NCBI GenBank assembly: GCA_965247035.1
Contig: CBDFGJ010000003.1
Location: 558,001-622,000 of the forward strand
Direction of reading: 5' to 3'
Origin: Azophilus sp965247035
Lineage (GTDB): Bacteria > Pseudomonadota > Gammaproteobacteria > Pseudomonadales > Azotimanducaceae
Length of the DNA: 64,000 bases
Each line of letters starts with the position of its first letter. Positions within the stretch are counted from its first letter, which is position 1. The notes beneath the pieces were generated by a model that saw nothing but the letters and a program-made list of their open reading frames with translations, searched no databases and had not been told where the DNA came from. Below, in pieces: positions 9,106 to 18,609 of the stretch. A program made the translations under genes and the position numbers.

Positions 9106-9498
9106 TTCCCAAACCTCCAAAAGCTCTAGGGTCAGCTTGGCCGTCATGCGCACTTTCGCTCGCGTCACCAGTGGAACCGGGCAGCCGGCCTTAAACGCTC
9201 CTTGCCCAGCAAGCAGCCGGCGCAATGGTTTCACCTGCCGCGGCCTTGAGGCGACATCGCCTGAACTCTTCAGGTCCGGCAAGCGGCCAGCGCAACCCGG
9301 CCATTCCTGCTTGGAAAAGAATCCAAACGGGGGTGGGACGCCACGAAAGCGCCCATCGGGTTCAAACGAGGCCAATCCCCAGACCGGCCAACCAGATTAG
9401 GCGGTTTCCGTTCCTTATTATACAATCCCTTCTATATGTTCAATGGTCTGGCGGGCACGCCAACGTTGAAGGGAAAGGCAGGCAGTCCGGCACCCACC
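9106..9498. other. intergenic region between divergent genes
   Basis: Separates the minus-strand SDR from the plus-strand PLP enzyme. Most is GC-rich without a convincing ORF. Near 9411-9440 there is an AT-rich patch (TTATTATACAAT, TATATG) that could hold a promoter for the downstream gene, but I see no well-spaced -35 box. The reading frame of the PLP enzyme is open from an ATG at 9436, but family comparison favours the ATG at 9499. Confidence 0.4.
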
Positions 9499-10467
9499 AT
9501 GTTCACCCTCACCGCCTTGGAGCAAGCTCGGGACATCGTCGCCCAAGCCATGCCGCCCACGCCCCAGTACCGCTGGCCCGGGCTGTGTCATCGCACTGGC
9601 AGCGAAGTCTGGCTGAAGCACGAAAACCACACCCCCATCGGCGCGTTCAAGGTGCGTGGTGGGCCGATCTACATGGATGAACTGAAGTGCGCCAAGCGGC
9701 TTCCCTCACGCCTGATCGCCGCCACCAGAGGCAATCACGGCCAGAGCATTGCGTTCGCCGCCCGCCGGCATGGGGTACGCGTGACGGTATTCGTGCCGAA
9801 GGGAAACAGCGTTGAGAAAAACGCGGCCATGCGCGGCTGGGGGGCGGAGTTGGTCGAGTTCGGCCATGACTACGATGAGGCCCGTGCCGAGGCGGAGCGG
9901 CGGGCGCGGGACGAGGATGTGCTGCTGGTGCCCGCCTTTCACCCCGCCTTGGTGCGCGGTGTGGCGACCTATGCCCTGGAGTTGTTCAGCGCCTGCAAGG
10001 ACCTTGATGCTGTGTATGTTTCCATCGGCGTGGGCTCCGGCATTTGCGGCCTCATCCAAACCCGGAACCTACTGCGCCTAAAAACCCGCATCATCGGCGT
10101 GGTGGCCGCTCAAGCGCCGGCCATGGCCAGAAGCTTTGAGGCCGGCCAAGTGATCGGCACCAATTCCGCCAACACCTTCGCTGACGGCATAGCCCTCCGT
10201 GAGCCTTCGGCGGAGGCGTTGACCATCATCAAGGGCGGAGCTGAGCGCATCGTCGAGGTCAGTGAAGGAGAAATCGCCGACGCCATGCGGGCCATCTATC
10301 AGGACACGCACAATGTGGCGGAGGGTGCCGGTGCCGCCGCTTTCGCCGCCCTGACTCAGGAGCGCGCCAAGCAGGCGGGCAAGAAGATCGGCGTCATTCT
10401 ATCCGGCGGCAATATGGACGCCAAAGGGTTCAGGATCGTGCTGGCGGGCGGTGTTCCCCAACCCTAG
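9499..10467 (+). CDS. threonine dehydratase-like PLP enzyme (fold type II)
   Basis: A 322-residue pyridoxal-phosphate enzyme of the serine/threonine dehydratase family. The PLP-lysine motif is in HENHTPIGAFKVRGG and the phosphate-binding glycine loop is SIGVGSGICG; a C-terminal GNMD segment closes the family pattern. The ATG at 9499 (MFTLTALEQA) matches how related proteins begin; 63 extra bases from 9436 are also open. There is no ACT regulatory domain, so this is the catabolic/short form or a relative such as a hydroxy-aspartate dehydratase. It stands alone on its strand. Confidence 0.88.
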   Translation: MFTLTALEQARDIVAQAMPPTPQYRWPGLCHRTGSEVWLKHENHTPIGAFKVRGGPIYMDELKCAKRLPSRLIAATRGNHGQSIAFAARRHGVRVTVFVPKGNSVEKNAAMRGWGAELVEFGHDYDEARAEAERRARDEDVLLVPAFHPALVRGVATYALELFSACKDLDAVYVSIGVGSGICGLIQTRNLLRLKTRIIGVVAAQAPAMARSFEAGQVIGTNSANTFADGIALREPSAEALTIIKGGAERIVEVSEGEIADAMRAIYQDTHNVAEGAGAAAFAALTQERAKQAGKKIGVILSGGNMDAKGFRIVLAGGVPQP

Positions 10468-10639
10468 AGGCTCGCGACTAACCGGGAATCACCTGCCCAA
10501 GTGGCCTTTAACGACCAAGGAAACCGCTGAAGAATTCGCAGGCTGTCGCAGCGCAACAAGACCAGCCTTTTTCTATGACGTGTAAGCCATTGAAAATAGA
10601 AGATAAATTATTTCAACCGTCATGTGATGGCCAATCCTT

Positions 10640-10860
10640 GGAATTGAATCAGAAGATCGGTTCGAGTCGGGTTGAATCTGCTTATTCCGGCCTGTTTTCC
10701 AAGGTTTTGGCGAGGGTGTTTTGAGTGAGTTTCCGGCGAATTCGGACGGACTCCGACCGTAGGCGGCGATCAACTCGATCCGATTGGCCGCTTGCAGCAA
10801 GTTCATGGTCGTCACCATAAAGGGCAATCGAGATTTCGCAACAGCCTGATCGGAGGCTCC
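10640..10860 (+). repeat. degenerate dispersed repeat, family R2, copy 1
   Basis: Inside the 490-base gap before the TonB receptor. GGGTTGAATCTGCTTATTC at about 10670, CATGGTCGTC at about 10805 and GATTTCGCAACAG at about 10833 recur, with intervening differences, at 42870-43205 and (inverted, doubled) at 33886-34095. The minus-strand reading contains FMVTTMNLLQAANRIE, which resembles the C-terminus of a DDE transposase, so these are probably IS right-end remnants. The rest of the gap (10468-10640 and 10860-10960) shows only an AT-rich stretch around 10575-10620. Confidence 0.5.
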
Positions 10861-10960
10861 TTAGGCGAGAAAATGCCGTGCGCCGGTGGATTCATAATGA
10901 GTTCGCAATCACCAAGGTGCCCCTATATACTTCCGCCGCCGCAAGTCTGCGGGAGTGGTC

Positions 10961-13534
10961 ATGGAATTTCAGCGATTCGACCTTGATGGTGTAGGGATGC
11001 GCTTTACGCTAGTTGGTTTGGTTTGCATCTTAGCGACTGTCGGCGGCAGCAACGCGCTGCATGCACAGGGTGCTGACGGTGCCTTGGCCATTGAGGAAAT
11101 TGTGGTGACGGCGCGCAAGCGGGAGGAATCCCTGCAGGATGTGCCGCTGGCGGTCACCGCCTTTAACGAAACCGCCATTGAAAGCGCCTATGGCGATAAC
11201 ATCGGTGAATTCTCCAAGTTCGCGCCGAACGTGACGCTCGCCCGGCAGCCCTATGCGGGGAACGCCCTGTTCGGCGGTATGCGTGGCATCGTCTTTGGCG
11301 ACCTTGAAAAGAGCTTCGACCCATCGGTGGGCGTGGTGGTGGACGGCGTTTCCTTGGTCACCAATACTGGCGCACTGATCGACACCTTTGACTTGGAGTC
11401 GGTGGAGATACTGCGTGGTCCCCAAGGGACGCTGTTTGGGCGCAACACCATTGCCGGCGTAGTCAATGTGCGGCGCACCCGCCCCACCGGGGAATTCGGG
11501 CTGCGCACCCAATTCCGTTATGGCTCACACAATGAAACCGATGTGAAGGCGGTGCTGAACTTTCCGCTTGGCGAGACCTTGGCGGTGAAGGTGGCGGGGT
11601 TTTTTGACAAGGGCGACGGCTATCAGGAGCAAGCGAATTTCGACTTGGCGACGGGCGCGATTGCCGGAACCGGTGACGACATTCCAGGCGAGGACACCAT
11701 AAGCGTCTACACCAGCCTTCTCTGGGAGCCGAACGAGGCTTTTGATGCGTTACTCACCCTAGAGTACATGGACGACAATTCCACGCTTTCCACCCCGACC
11801 AATTTGACGATTCCCAATCTTTCGCCAGAACAGTGGGGCGCCATCAGTGGCGGGATATTCGCCAACCTCGGTGCTGGCGTGCCGCCCGGCGCCGCGATAG
11901 GGGGCGGAATCGGCAGTGCCTTGGCGCAGGGCGGTAACTTCTGCGATGTCTACGGCGCGGTATTGGCTCCGGTCAACGGCTGGGTGCCTGAGGTCGCTTG
12001 CGCCAAATACGGTTATGAGCTGGGCGAAAGCAACGGTTACAAATATTCGCTGGCGTTGCAGCAATTCAACAATTCCATTGAGCAGAAGGGAGTCACGCTG
12101 GAGCTCAACTACGAGCTTGGCGATCTGAAATTCACCTCGGTCACCGGCTACAAGGAAGAAGAGGAGTTGCTTGATCAGGACAACCTTGGCGCGCCCGTCT
12201 ATGTCTTCCATCCTTGGCGGCCACAGGAATTCGAACAGTTCAGCACCGAGCTGCGGGTGTCTTCGGATTTCGACGGCAAGTTAAATTTCGTCGGCGGGGC
12301 CTATTACGTCGAGTCCGAGTACTTCATTACCTCCAGCGTCTATGCGTTTTCAAACCGCCGGGTACCCGGCGCGATGCCCTCCCCCGATGGCGACGCCGGA
12401 CAGAAGCTCAATGCCTACGCCCTGTACGGCGAAGGCTACTATCAGGTCACCGACGATTTGCGGCTGACGTTGGGTGGCAGATGGACTCGTGACGAAAAGG
12501 ACTTCTTCATCTTTCAGAGGCTCTCCGGCGATGCCAGCGGGCTGCTGCCGCCCACCGCATGGGGCTGCGGTCTCAATGAAGACTTGCAAAGGCAAGCCGA
12601 TGCGGTGGCGACGGCTTGGATTGCCGCCGCCTCGACACCGGAAATCGCCGCCGCCCGAACGGCCGGACTGGCCTGCAGTTCCGATGGTGAAGAAAGCTGG
12701 AGCGAATTCACCCCGCGGGTGAGCTTGGACTATTCGTTTTCCGATGACGTCATGGCCTATCTGTCTTGGTCGCGCGGTTTTCGATCAGGCGGTTTCAACG
12801 GCCGGGCCACCACGCCAAGCTCCATCGGCCCCTACGATCCGGAGACGGTGGACAGCTACGAGCTCGGCCTGCGGTCGAGCCTGTTCGACAATCGGCTGGT
12901 ATTCAACGCAACCCTGTTTCGGGCCGAATATGACAACAAGCACGAAAGCGAGATTTACCAGTTTGGTGCCGCCACGGAGACGGTGGTCAACAACGCCGCC
13001 AAGGCAACCATCGAAGGGCTGGAGATCGAAGCTCAGATAGCCCTGAACGAGCGCGTTCAAATGCGTCTGTCGGTTGGTATGATTGATGGCGTTTACAACG
13101 AATTCCTAGCACCGGATCGAATCGCCTGTCAGGGCATTTCCCGAGCCACCTGTCCGAGGGTTGACCGCTCCGACGACTTTGAATTCGGCTTCCAGCCGGA
13201 CTGGAATTTCAATGTCGGCGCGGTCATGACGCAACCGCTCCCTGACGATTGGGGCAGCTTGGTCGGTTCGGTGCTTTTCTCATGGTTTGACAAGACCGTC
13301 GGCAATTTTGGGCAGCCGGACCCACGGGGTCTTGGACGCAACGAGTTCCCGGCCCGTGGCGAATGGGACTTCACCCTCATCTGGGAGCGGGCTCCCTTCA
13401 AGGTGGCCGGCTACGTCAAGGACGCCTTTCATAGCAACAACTATCTCTCCACATCGGTTGATGTTGGCGTATTCTGGTTCGGCACCGTTTCTGTTGGCCG
13501 CACTTTTGGCATTGAATTGACGCACGAGTTCTAA
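10961..13534 (+). CDS. TonB-dependent outer-membrane receptor
   Basis: About 857 residues, a 22-strand beta-barrel transporter with plug. A Sec signal (FTLVGLVCILATVGGSNALHAQ) is followed by a TonB-box-like IEEIVVTARKREE, and the plug motif EILRGPQGTLFGRNTIAG appears at about residue 160. The barrel ends in a terminal Phe (LTHEF), typical for BAM recognition. I start at the ATG at 10961, which has GGGAG upstream; an ATG at 10997 would begin directly at the signal peptide. The plug style is the one common in marine and sphingomonad-like receptors. Ligand is unknown; no TonB/ExbBD genes or substrate enzymes are adjacent. Confidence 0.95.
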   Translation: MEFQRFDLDGVGMRFTLVGLVCILATVGGSNALHAQGADGALAIEEIVVTARKREESLQDVPLAVTAFNETAIESAYGDNIGEFSKFAPNVTLARQPYAGNALFGGMRGIVFGDLEKSFDPSVGVVVDGVSLVTNTGALIDTFDLESVEILRGPQGTLFGRNTIAGVVNVRRTRPTGEFGLRTQFRYGSHNETDVKAVLNFPLGETLAVKVAGFFDKGDGYQEQANFDLATGAIAGTGDDIPGEDTISVYTSLLWEPNEAFDALLTLEYMDDNSTLSTPTNLTIPNLSPEQWGAISGGIFANLGAGVPPGAAIGGGIGSALAQGGNFCDVYGAVLAPVNGWVPEVACAKYGYELGESNGYKYSLALQQFNNSIEQKGVTLELNYELGDLKFTSVTGYKEEEELLDQDNLGAPVYVFHPWRPQEFEQFSTELRVSSDFDGKLNFVGGAYYVESEYFITSSVYAFSNRRVPGAMPSPDGDAGQKLNAYALYGEGYYQVTDDLRLTLGGRWTRDEKDFFIFQRLSGDASGLLPPTAWGCGLNEDLQRQADAVATAWIAAASTPEIAAARTAGLACSSDGEESWSEFTPRVSLDYSFSDDVMAYLSWSRGFRSGGFNGRATTPSSIGPYDPETVDSYELGLRSSLFDNRLVFNATLFRAEYDNKHESEIYQFGAATETVVNNAAKATIEGLEIEAQIALNERVQMRLSVGMIDGVYNEFLAPDRIACQGISRATCPRVDRSDDFEFGFQPDWNFNVGAVMTQPLPDDWGSLVGSVLFSWFDKTVGNFGQPDPRGLGRNEFPARGEWDFTLIWERAPFKVAGYVKDAFHSNNYLSTSVDVGVFWFGTVSVGRTFGIELTHEF

Positions 13535-13568
13535 CGAGGCGATGCCTTTGCAGCCCCATCTTGAACGG

Positions 13569-13593
13569 AGCGGGCCTGATGGCCCCAAGCTCA
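13569..13593 (+). terminator. hairpin after the TonB receptor, possible terminator
   Basis: GAGC-GGGCC-TGAT-GGCCC-(CAA)-GCTC can fold into a two-part stem about 35 bases after the receptor stop codon. No T-run follows, so this is only a weak intrinsic terminator candidate. Confidence 0.25.
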
Positions 13594-13692
13594 CTCTATT
13601 TCAGGCGAGCCCATCCGGCGGTTGGCAGCTACGTTCGCACTTGGCTATCTTGGCCGATTCGCAATACAGTGCCCTAGCGGCTTGGCCGTTGT

Positions 13693-13768
13693 GCGGGAAT
13701 AGCTCAGTTGGTAGAGCCCTTGCTTCCCAAGCAAGCTGTCGCGGGTTCGAGTCCCGTTTCCCGCTCCA
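13693..13768 (+). tRNA. tRNA-Gly (anticodon CCC)
   Basis: The acceptor GCGGGAA pairs with TTCCCGC near the 3' end. The D arm contains AGCTCAGTTGGTAGAGC, the anticodon stem CTTGC/GCAAG encloses loop TTCCCAA giving anticodon CCC, and the T arm has GGGTTCGAGTCCC. CCA is encoded (13766-13768) after discriminator T. It stands alone between the TonB receptor and degQ, a common type of site for integration, though no integrase is seen. Confidence 0.95.
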
Positions 13769-14009
13769 AACCATGTCAGACGCTGATCGAAGACTTGGAT
13801 AACCTGCATACTGGAAACTTGGGCAACAGACTGTCGCCCGGGAGTCATTCTGGGCTTGGAGCACTCGCCTTGAGCCCTTGCCCTGCACCTCGGCGGCTTG
13901 GTAGGAACCCAAAGGTGCAGGAAGCTGCCTTATGGCTAGTTTCAAGGGGTTGCAAACCCGAGCAAGAACAGCCCGCTGGACACCCCCAACCGTAAGGACC
14001 AAGTGATAG

Positions 14010-15398
14010 ATGAATCAAGCCGCTAGCCGGACCACATTTCTCTTGTCAGCCCAAGGCATCGCCTTGCTGCTGACTGTGGCGCTGATGATGGGCGCTGCGC
14101 CATTGGCGCGCTCGGCGCAGCCGCCCGCCTTGGCCAGCGCAGGGGCACTGCCGAGTCTTGCGCCGATGCTGGCGCGAGTGAATCCTGCGGTGGTGAACAT
14201 TGCTACCCACGCCACCACGGCGGTGCGCAATCCTCTTTTCGACGACCCGTTCTTTCGCCGTTTTTTCAACGTGCCCCAGCAGCGCTATCGCCGCACCCGC
14301 AGCGCCGGCAGCGGCGTGGTCATTGATGCGGACAACGGCTACATCGTCACCAACAACCATGTCGTCGCCAGCGCCGATGACATCGATATCACCCTATCCG
14401 ATGGCCGGGTGCTCAAAGCCGAGTTGGTCGGCGGCGACTCGGATGTGGATTTGGCGGTGCTGCAAGTGGCGCCCAGGGATCTCGTGGAAATCGGCTTCGG
14501 CGATTCCGATGCTCTGAAGGTGGGGGATTTCGTGGTCGCCATCGGCAACCCCTTCGGACTCAATCAGACCGTGACCAGCGGCATCGTCAGCGCCCTTGGC
14601 CGCAGCGGCCTCGGCCTTGAAGGCTTTGAGGACTTCATCCAGACCGATGCGTCCATCAACCCCGGCAACTCCGGCGGCGCCTTGGTCGATTGGGCCGGTG
14701 CCTTGGTCGGCGTCAACACGGCCTTGTTCTCCCCGGCTCGAGTCAACGTGGGCATCGGCTTCGCCATCCCTTCAAATTTGGTTGAGGCGGTCATGAACCA
14801 GATCATCAAGCATGGCGAAGTGCAGCGTGGCTATCTCGGCCTCGAAGTGCAGAACCTGAATCCGGATTTAGCCGAGGCGTTTGGGATGGCCAATCAGAAG
14901 GGCGTGGTGGTCGTCTCCGTGGCGCCGAGCGGCGCTGCTAGCGGCGCTATTGAACCCGGCGATGTCATCACCCGCGTGCGCGGGCGGGGGATCCGTGCGG
15001 TGGGAGACTTCCACAGCCAAACCGCGGCGGTGTTCGTTGGCGACGAGCTAAAAGTGCAATTGCTGCGCGAGGGCAACCCACAGGAAGTGAGCATCAAGCT
15101 AGTGGACGACCTGCAAACGAAGGTCGGCGGCGAACGCATCGACCCGCGCTTGGCCGGCACCGAATTGCAGAATTTCCGCGATGAGAACGAAGTGGGTGCT
15201 GGGGTGCTGGTCACCGCTATTGCGCAAGGCGGCCGCGCCTTTCAATCCGGCCTCCGCCAAGGCGATCTCATCGTGGCGGCAAACCGCCGGGGCGTGCGTG
15301 AACTCAAGGACTTGCGCAGAAACATCGGCATGGGCGCACGGCAAATACTGTTGAACATCTATCGGGCCGGACGCTTCATCTCCATCTTGATCCGCTGA
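14010..15398 (+). CDS. degQ: periplasmic serine protease, DegQ/DegP (HtrA) family
   Basis: A 462-residue HtrA protease/chaperone for periplasmic protein quality control. A signal peptide (about residues 1-36) ends near ARSAQ. The trypsin-like domain shows the triad in NNHVVAS (His), DSDVDLAVLQ (Asp) and NPGNSGGALV (Ser). Two PDZ domains follow, the first with the carboxylate loop GYLGLEV. Overall length fits DegQ with two PDZ domains, without the long DegP LA loop, though a short FFRRFFNVPQQ loop is present. AAGGA lies 12 bases before the ATG. Monocistronic downstream of the tRNA. Confidence 0.93.
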   Translation: MNQAASRTTFLLSAQGIALLLTVALMMGAAPLARSAQPPALASAGALPSLAPMLARVNPAVVNIATHATTAVRNPLFDDPFFRRFFNVPQQRYRRTRSAGSGVVIDADNGYIVTNNHVVASADDIDITLSDGRVLKAELVGGDSDVDLAVLQVAPRDLVEIGFGDSDALKVGDFVVAIGNPFGLNQTVTSGIVSALGRSGLGLEGFEDFIQTDASINPGNSGGALVDWAGALVGVNTALFSPARVNVGIGFAIPSNLVEAVMNQIIKHGEVQRGYLGLEVQNLNPDLAEAFGMANQKGVVVVSVAPSGAASGAIEPGDVITRVRGRGIRAVGDFHSQTAAVFVGDELKVQLLREGNPQEVSIKLVDDLQTKVGGERIDPRLAGTELQNFRDENEVGAGVLVTAIAQGGRAFQSGLRQGDLIVAANRRGVRELKDLRRNIGMGARQILLNIYRAGRFISILIR

Positions 15399-15543
15399 CG
15401 AACCTAGCCCCGGAAGTCTCACCAAGCCGCGTGTCAGGTGTGGTCCGGTTCCGTCACTCGCAATGACACGCAACTCAATGTGAGTGCAGCACAAATAGAG
15501 CTGTCGGCGTTACCTCACTCATGGAGGACGAATCAGCGCTGCC

Positions 15544-16623
15544 TTAGAACAGGATGAGGTTGCGCGCCATTTCGCCGGTCTTAAGTGCGTCTAGAGCGTC
15601 GTTCACATCCTCCAGTTTGATGCGGGCGGCAATGAGGTCGTCCAAGTGCAGCTTGCCCTGTAGGTAGAAGTCCACAAATCGGGGCATGTCCACCCGAAAA
15701 CGATTGGAGCCCATGTTTGAGCCTTGCAGTTTCTTCTCCGCCAAGAAGTCGGGGCCGTGGACCTCCACCATGGTTCCAACCGGAATCATGCCGATGACGG
15801 TGGCTGTGCCGCCGCGCCGTACCATCTTAAACGCCTGCTGCGCCGTCACTGCCAAACCGATGGCCTCAAAGGAGTAGTGTACGCCGCCGCCGGTGAGTTC
15901 GTGCACCGCCTCCACCGGGTTGTGCTCCATCGCATTGACCAAATCCGTGGCGCCGAGCCTAGCCGCCAACTCCAGTTTGCCCGGCACTTGGTCCACGGCG
16001 ATGATGCGCCCCGCACCGGCGATGGTGGCACCGTTGACCGCCGCCAAGCCAACCCCGCCGCAGCCGATCACCGCCACCGTAGCGCCCGGCTCCACCGCAG
16101 CGGTGTGAATAACGGCGCCAACGCCAGTGGTGACGCTGCAGCCAATGAGTGCCGCCCGGTCCAAAGGCATGTCTTGGCGCACCTTGGCGACGGCATGCTC
16201 GTGTACCAGCATGTATTCGGCAAAGGAGGACAGATTCAGGAACTGCGCAATGGCCTCTCCGTTCTTGGCCAGACGCGGCGGCTGGCCCTTTCCGCGCTGT
16301 AGTTCCGGCTCCATGCACAGCGACATGTGCCCGGTCAAGCAGTGCTCGCAATGGCCGCAAAAGGCGGAAAGGCAAGTGATGACGTGGTCGCCTGGCTTGA
16401 CGTAGTGGACGCTGTCACCCACCGCTTCGACGATGCCGGCCGACTCGTGCCCAAGCACGGCCGGCACGGCATGGGGATAGGCGCCATTCTGAAAGTGCAG
16501 GTCGGAGTGACACACGCCCGCCGCCACCGTGCGCACAAGCACTTCCCTCGGCCCGGGGTCCCCATGTTGAATGTCTTCAATTTCGAGGGGCTTGTTGATC
16601 TCCCGCAATACGGCTGCCTTCAT
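15544..16623 (-). CDS. zinc-dependent alcohol dehydrogenase (class III-like MDR)
   Basis: A 359-residue zinc MDR dehydrogenase. Catalytic zinc residues are in AGVCHSDLH and GHESAGIVEAVG, and the four structural-zinc Cys are in CGHCEHCLTGHMSLC. The NAD-binding motif is VIGCGGVGLAAVNGA. The pattern is closest to the class III / mycothiol- or glutathione-dependent formaldehyde dehydrogenase branch, but the substrate could be another primary alcohol or thiol adduct. GGGAGG precedes the ATG by about five bases. It diverges from the LLM oxidoreductase; the 271 bases between hold no gene I can support. Confidence 0.92.
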   Translation of the reverse strand: MKAAVLREINKPLEIEDIQHGDPGPREVLVRTVAAGVCHSDLHFQNGAYPHAVPAVLGHESAGIVEAVGDSVHYVKPGDHVITCLSAFCGHCEHCLTGHMSLCMEPELQRGKGQPPRLAKNGEAIAQFLNLSSFAEYMLVHEHAVAKVRQDMPLDRAALIGCSVTTGVGAVIHTAAVEPGATVAVIGCGGVGLAAVNGATIAGAGRIIAVDQVPGKLELAARLGATDLVNAMEHNPVEAVHELTGGGVHYSFEAIGLAVTAQQAFKMVRRGGTATVIGMIPVGTMVEVHGPDFLAEKKLQGSNMGSNRFRVDMPRFVDFYLQGKLHLDDLIAARIKLEDVNDALDALKTGEMARNLILF

Positions 16624-16894
16624 GGGCGCCTCCCACTATTGATTTCGCTTGATTGGCTAAGCAGTTTGCCAAAGGCGACGGTCGATTTCCATTGAGAAGG
16701 GCATCCTGTCCAAGGCTAGGCCAAGGTTCGACGCAATTCCAGCCGCATCGCCATTGCCTTGGGCGGCTCCATCCACCTGCACTTGGGCATTCGGCCCGGT
16801 GGCCGATTGCGGAGGTGCCATCGCTGCCGGGAACATTGGCGTCAAGGGTGGAATGCTGTTGAAATAGCCCGCTTGGAATTCGGCTTGGAGCCTT

Positions 16895-17809
16895 ATGCAC
16901 GTCGGCCTCACACCTTGGGATTTCACGGACCGCTCAGCAAAGTCCCTGGCGCGGCAGGCGCAAATCGGCGAATCCCTAGGCTATGAGTCATTCTGGCTGC
17001 CGGAAAGCCACTTCACCAAGAATGCCCTGCCGGACCCGCTCATGCTGCTCGCCGCCACCGCTGCGACGACTGACCGCATCAAACTAGGCACCACCTCCTT
17101 CCTGCTGCCGGTGCGCAACCCGCTGCTGGCAGCGGAGCAGGTGGCGGTGCTTGACCAATTGTCCAGCGGTCGGGTTCTGCTGGGCGTGGGGCGTGGCTAC
17201 GCTTCGGCTATGCTGCGGGCGTTCGACGTGGCGCCAAAGGATAAAAGGTTGCGCTTTGAAGCGAACCTGGGGCTGATGATGCGCGCTTGGAGCGGTGCCC
17301 CGATTGCGGTTGAGGGTGCCCCTGAACCCATCGTGCTGGATCCACTGCCGGCGCAACGCCCGCATCCGCCAGTTTGGGTGGCCGCTTTCGGCCCCAAGGC
17401 CTTGGCTCAGGCCGGGCGGCTGGGCTTGCCCTATCTGGCTTCGCCCATGGAAACGCTGGCGGGCCTTCGCTCCAAGTACGAACTGCATCAGCAGGCGGCT
17501 GTGGCGGCCGGGCACGGGGAAATCACCACCCGGCCGATCATGCGCACCCTGTTTATCGGCCGTAGCCGGCGGGAAATAGAGGGTGTGCGCGAAAGGTTGC
17601 GCCAAGCCGCGAGACCGCGCGGTGATGACGAGGATCTGGACGACTGGGCGTTGGTTGGAGACCGGGGGCAGGTGGCGGAAAAATTCGCCGAATACCGCGA
17701 AGCGCTCAACGCCACCCACTGGGTGGTGACGCGCCTGCGCATCAGCGGCATTGACCAAGGACGCCTGCTGCAATCCGTTGCCGACGCGCTTGAAGTGCTT
17801 GGCGGATGA
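16895..17809 (+). CDS. LLM-class (luciferase-like) flavin-dependent oxidoreductase
   Basis: A 304-residue FMN/F420-type TIM-barrel monooxygenase or reductase of the bacterial luciferase family. It shows ESFWLPESHF, RIKLGTTSFLLPVRNP, the LDQLSSGRVLLGVGRGY segment and an FGPKALAQAGRLGLPY strand. A GGAG element lies a few bases before the ATG. The stop overlaps the next gene (ATGA), so the two are translationally coupled. Substrate cannot be predicted; the family spans alkanal, sulfonate and nitrilotriacetate monooxygenases. Confidence 0.88.
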   Translation: MHVGLTPWDFTDRSAKSLARQAQIGESLGYESFWLPESHFTKNALPDPLMLLAATAATTDRIKLGTTSFLLPVRNPLLAAEQVAVLDQLSSGRVLLGVGRGYASAMLRAFDVAPKDKRLRFEANLGLMMRAWSGAPIAVEGAPEPIVLDPLPAQRPHPPVWVAAFGPKALAQAGRLGLPYLASPMETLAGLRSKYELHQQAAVAAGHGEITTRPIMRTLFIGRSRREIEGVRERLRQAARPRGDDEDLDDWALVGDRGQVAEKFAEYREALNATHWVVTRLRISGIDQGRLLQSVADALEVLGG

Positions 17810-18603
17810 GCGCTCCGGCCGCACCCGCACAACGTCGGAGCGAGTCCGAACCCAACTTCCAGAAGCGCCGGCAGCGCGTCTATGTGGTCTTTTCAGGTCT
17901 GTTTTTCGGCACCTTGGCGCTGCTGAACGTGCTCGGCATCAGCCGTTTTCTGGATCTGTCATTCGACCTGTTCGGAGTCACCATTCCTATGGTGGTGGCG
18001 GTTGGCGTGCTGCCGTATCCCGTCACCTTCCTGTGTACGGACCTCATCAGCGAGCTGTTCGGTGAGAAGAAGGCGCGGGACTTGGTGTGGGTGGGCATAT
18101 TGCTCAACGGCTGGGTGATCTTTCTGCTCTGGGTGGGCGGCGTTCTACCCGGCTTTGAGCCGCTGGACCCGACCACTGGCTTGCCCCAACGCGACGAGGC
18201 TGGCCGGCTGCCGGTGTTTTTCGAGGTCCGGCAACTGGCCTTTGGCGCGGTGGCTGCGTCCATGATTGCCTACCTCGCCGCCCAGCTTTGTGATGTGCGC
18301 CTGTTTCATTTTTGGAAAAAGATGACTGCCGGCCGACACCTGTGGCTGCGCAATAATGCCTCGACCATGACCAGCCAAATCATCGACACTACAGCGGTGA
18401 TCCTCATCACCCACTTCTACGCCCATGCGCTGCCTGTGGACGAAACCAGCCCCTTGGGGCCCCAATTGTTGACCTTTATTGTCTCCGGGTACGTCTTCAA
18501 GCTGCTGGTTGCCGCGGCGGACACCGGGCCAGCCTATCTTCTGGTCGGCCTGCTGCGCCCCTACCTTGGCCTAGGACCCAGGGAGGAGGCGACGACGGAC
18601 TGA
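17806..18603 (+). CDS. yhhQ: queuosine precursor transporter, YhhQ/VUT family
   Basis: A 265-residue inner-membrane protein with about six hydrophobic helices. The diagnostic family stretch PVTFLCTDLISELFGEKKAR follows the second helix. YhhQ proteins take up preQ0/preQ1, deazapurine precursors of the tRNA base queuosine. It overlaps the LLM oxidoreductase by ATGA. A PTPS/QueD-like gene lies 0.9 kb away on the other strand but appears to lack the QueD catalytic Cys, so precursor salvage rather than synthesis is plausible here (inference). A soluble insert between helices 3 and 4 (DPTTGLPQRDEAGRLP) is typical of the larger VUT members. Confidence 0.9.
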   Translation: MSAPAAPAQRRSESEPNFQKRRQRVYVVFSGLFFGTLALLNVLGISRFLDLSFDLFGVTIPMVVAVGVLPYPVTFLCTDLISELFGEKKARDLVWVGILLNGWVIFLLWVGGVLPGFEPLDPTTGLPQRDEAGRLPVFFEVRQLAFGAVAASMIAYLAAQLCDVRLFHFWKKMTAGRHLWLRNNASTMTSQIIDTTAVILITHFYAHALPVDETSPLGPQLLTFIVSGYVFKLLVAAADTGPAYLLVGLLRPYLGLGPREEATTD

Positions 18604-18609
18604 GGCCGG

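Noticed and set aside
10573..10827. 84-residue minus-strand ORF with FMVTTMNLLQAANRIE as a gene
   Set aside because: No start context; its sequence belongs to the dispersed R2 repeat and looks like a transposase tail.
14046..14360. Minus-strand ORFs inside degQ
   Set aside because: Shadows of the protease gene without independent support.
16657..16926. 89-residue minus-strand ORF between the alcohol dehydrogenase and LLM genes
   Set aside because: Overlaps the LLM start region, lacks a ribosome binding site and has low-complexity Pro/Ala/Gly composition.
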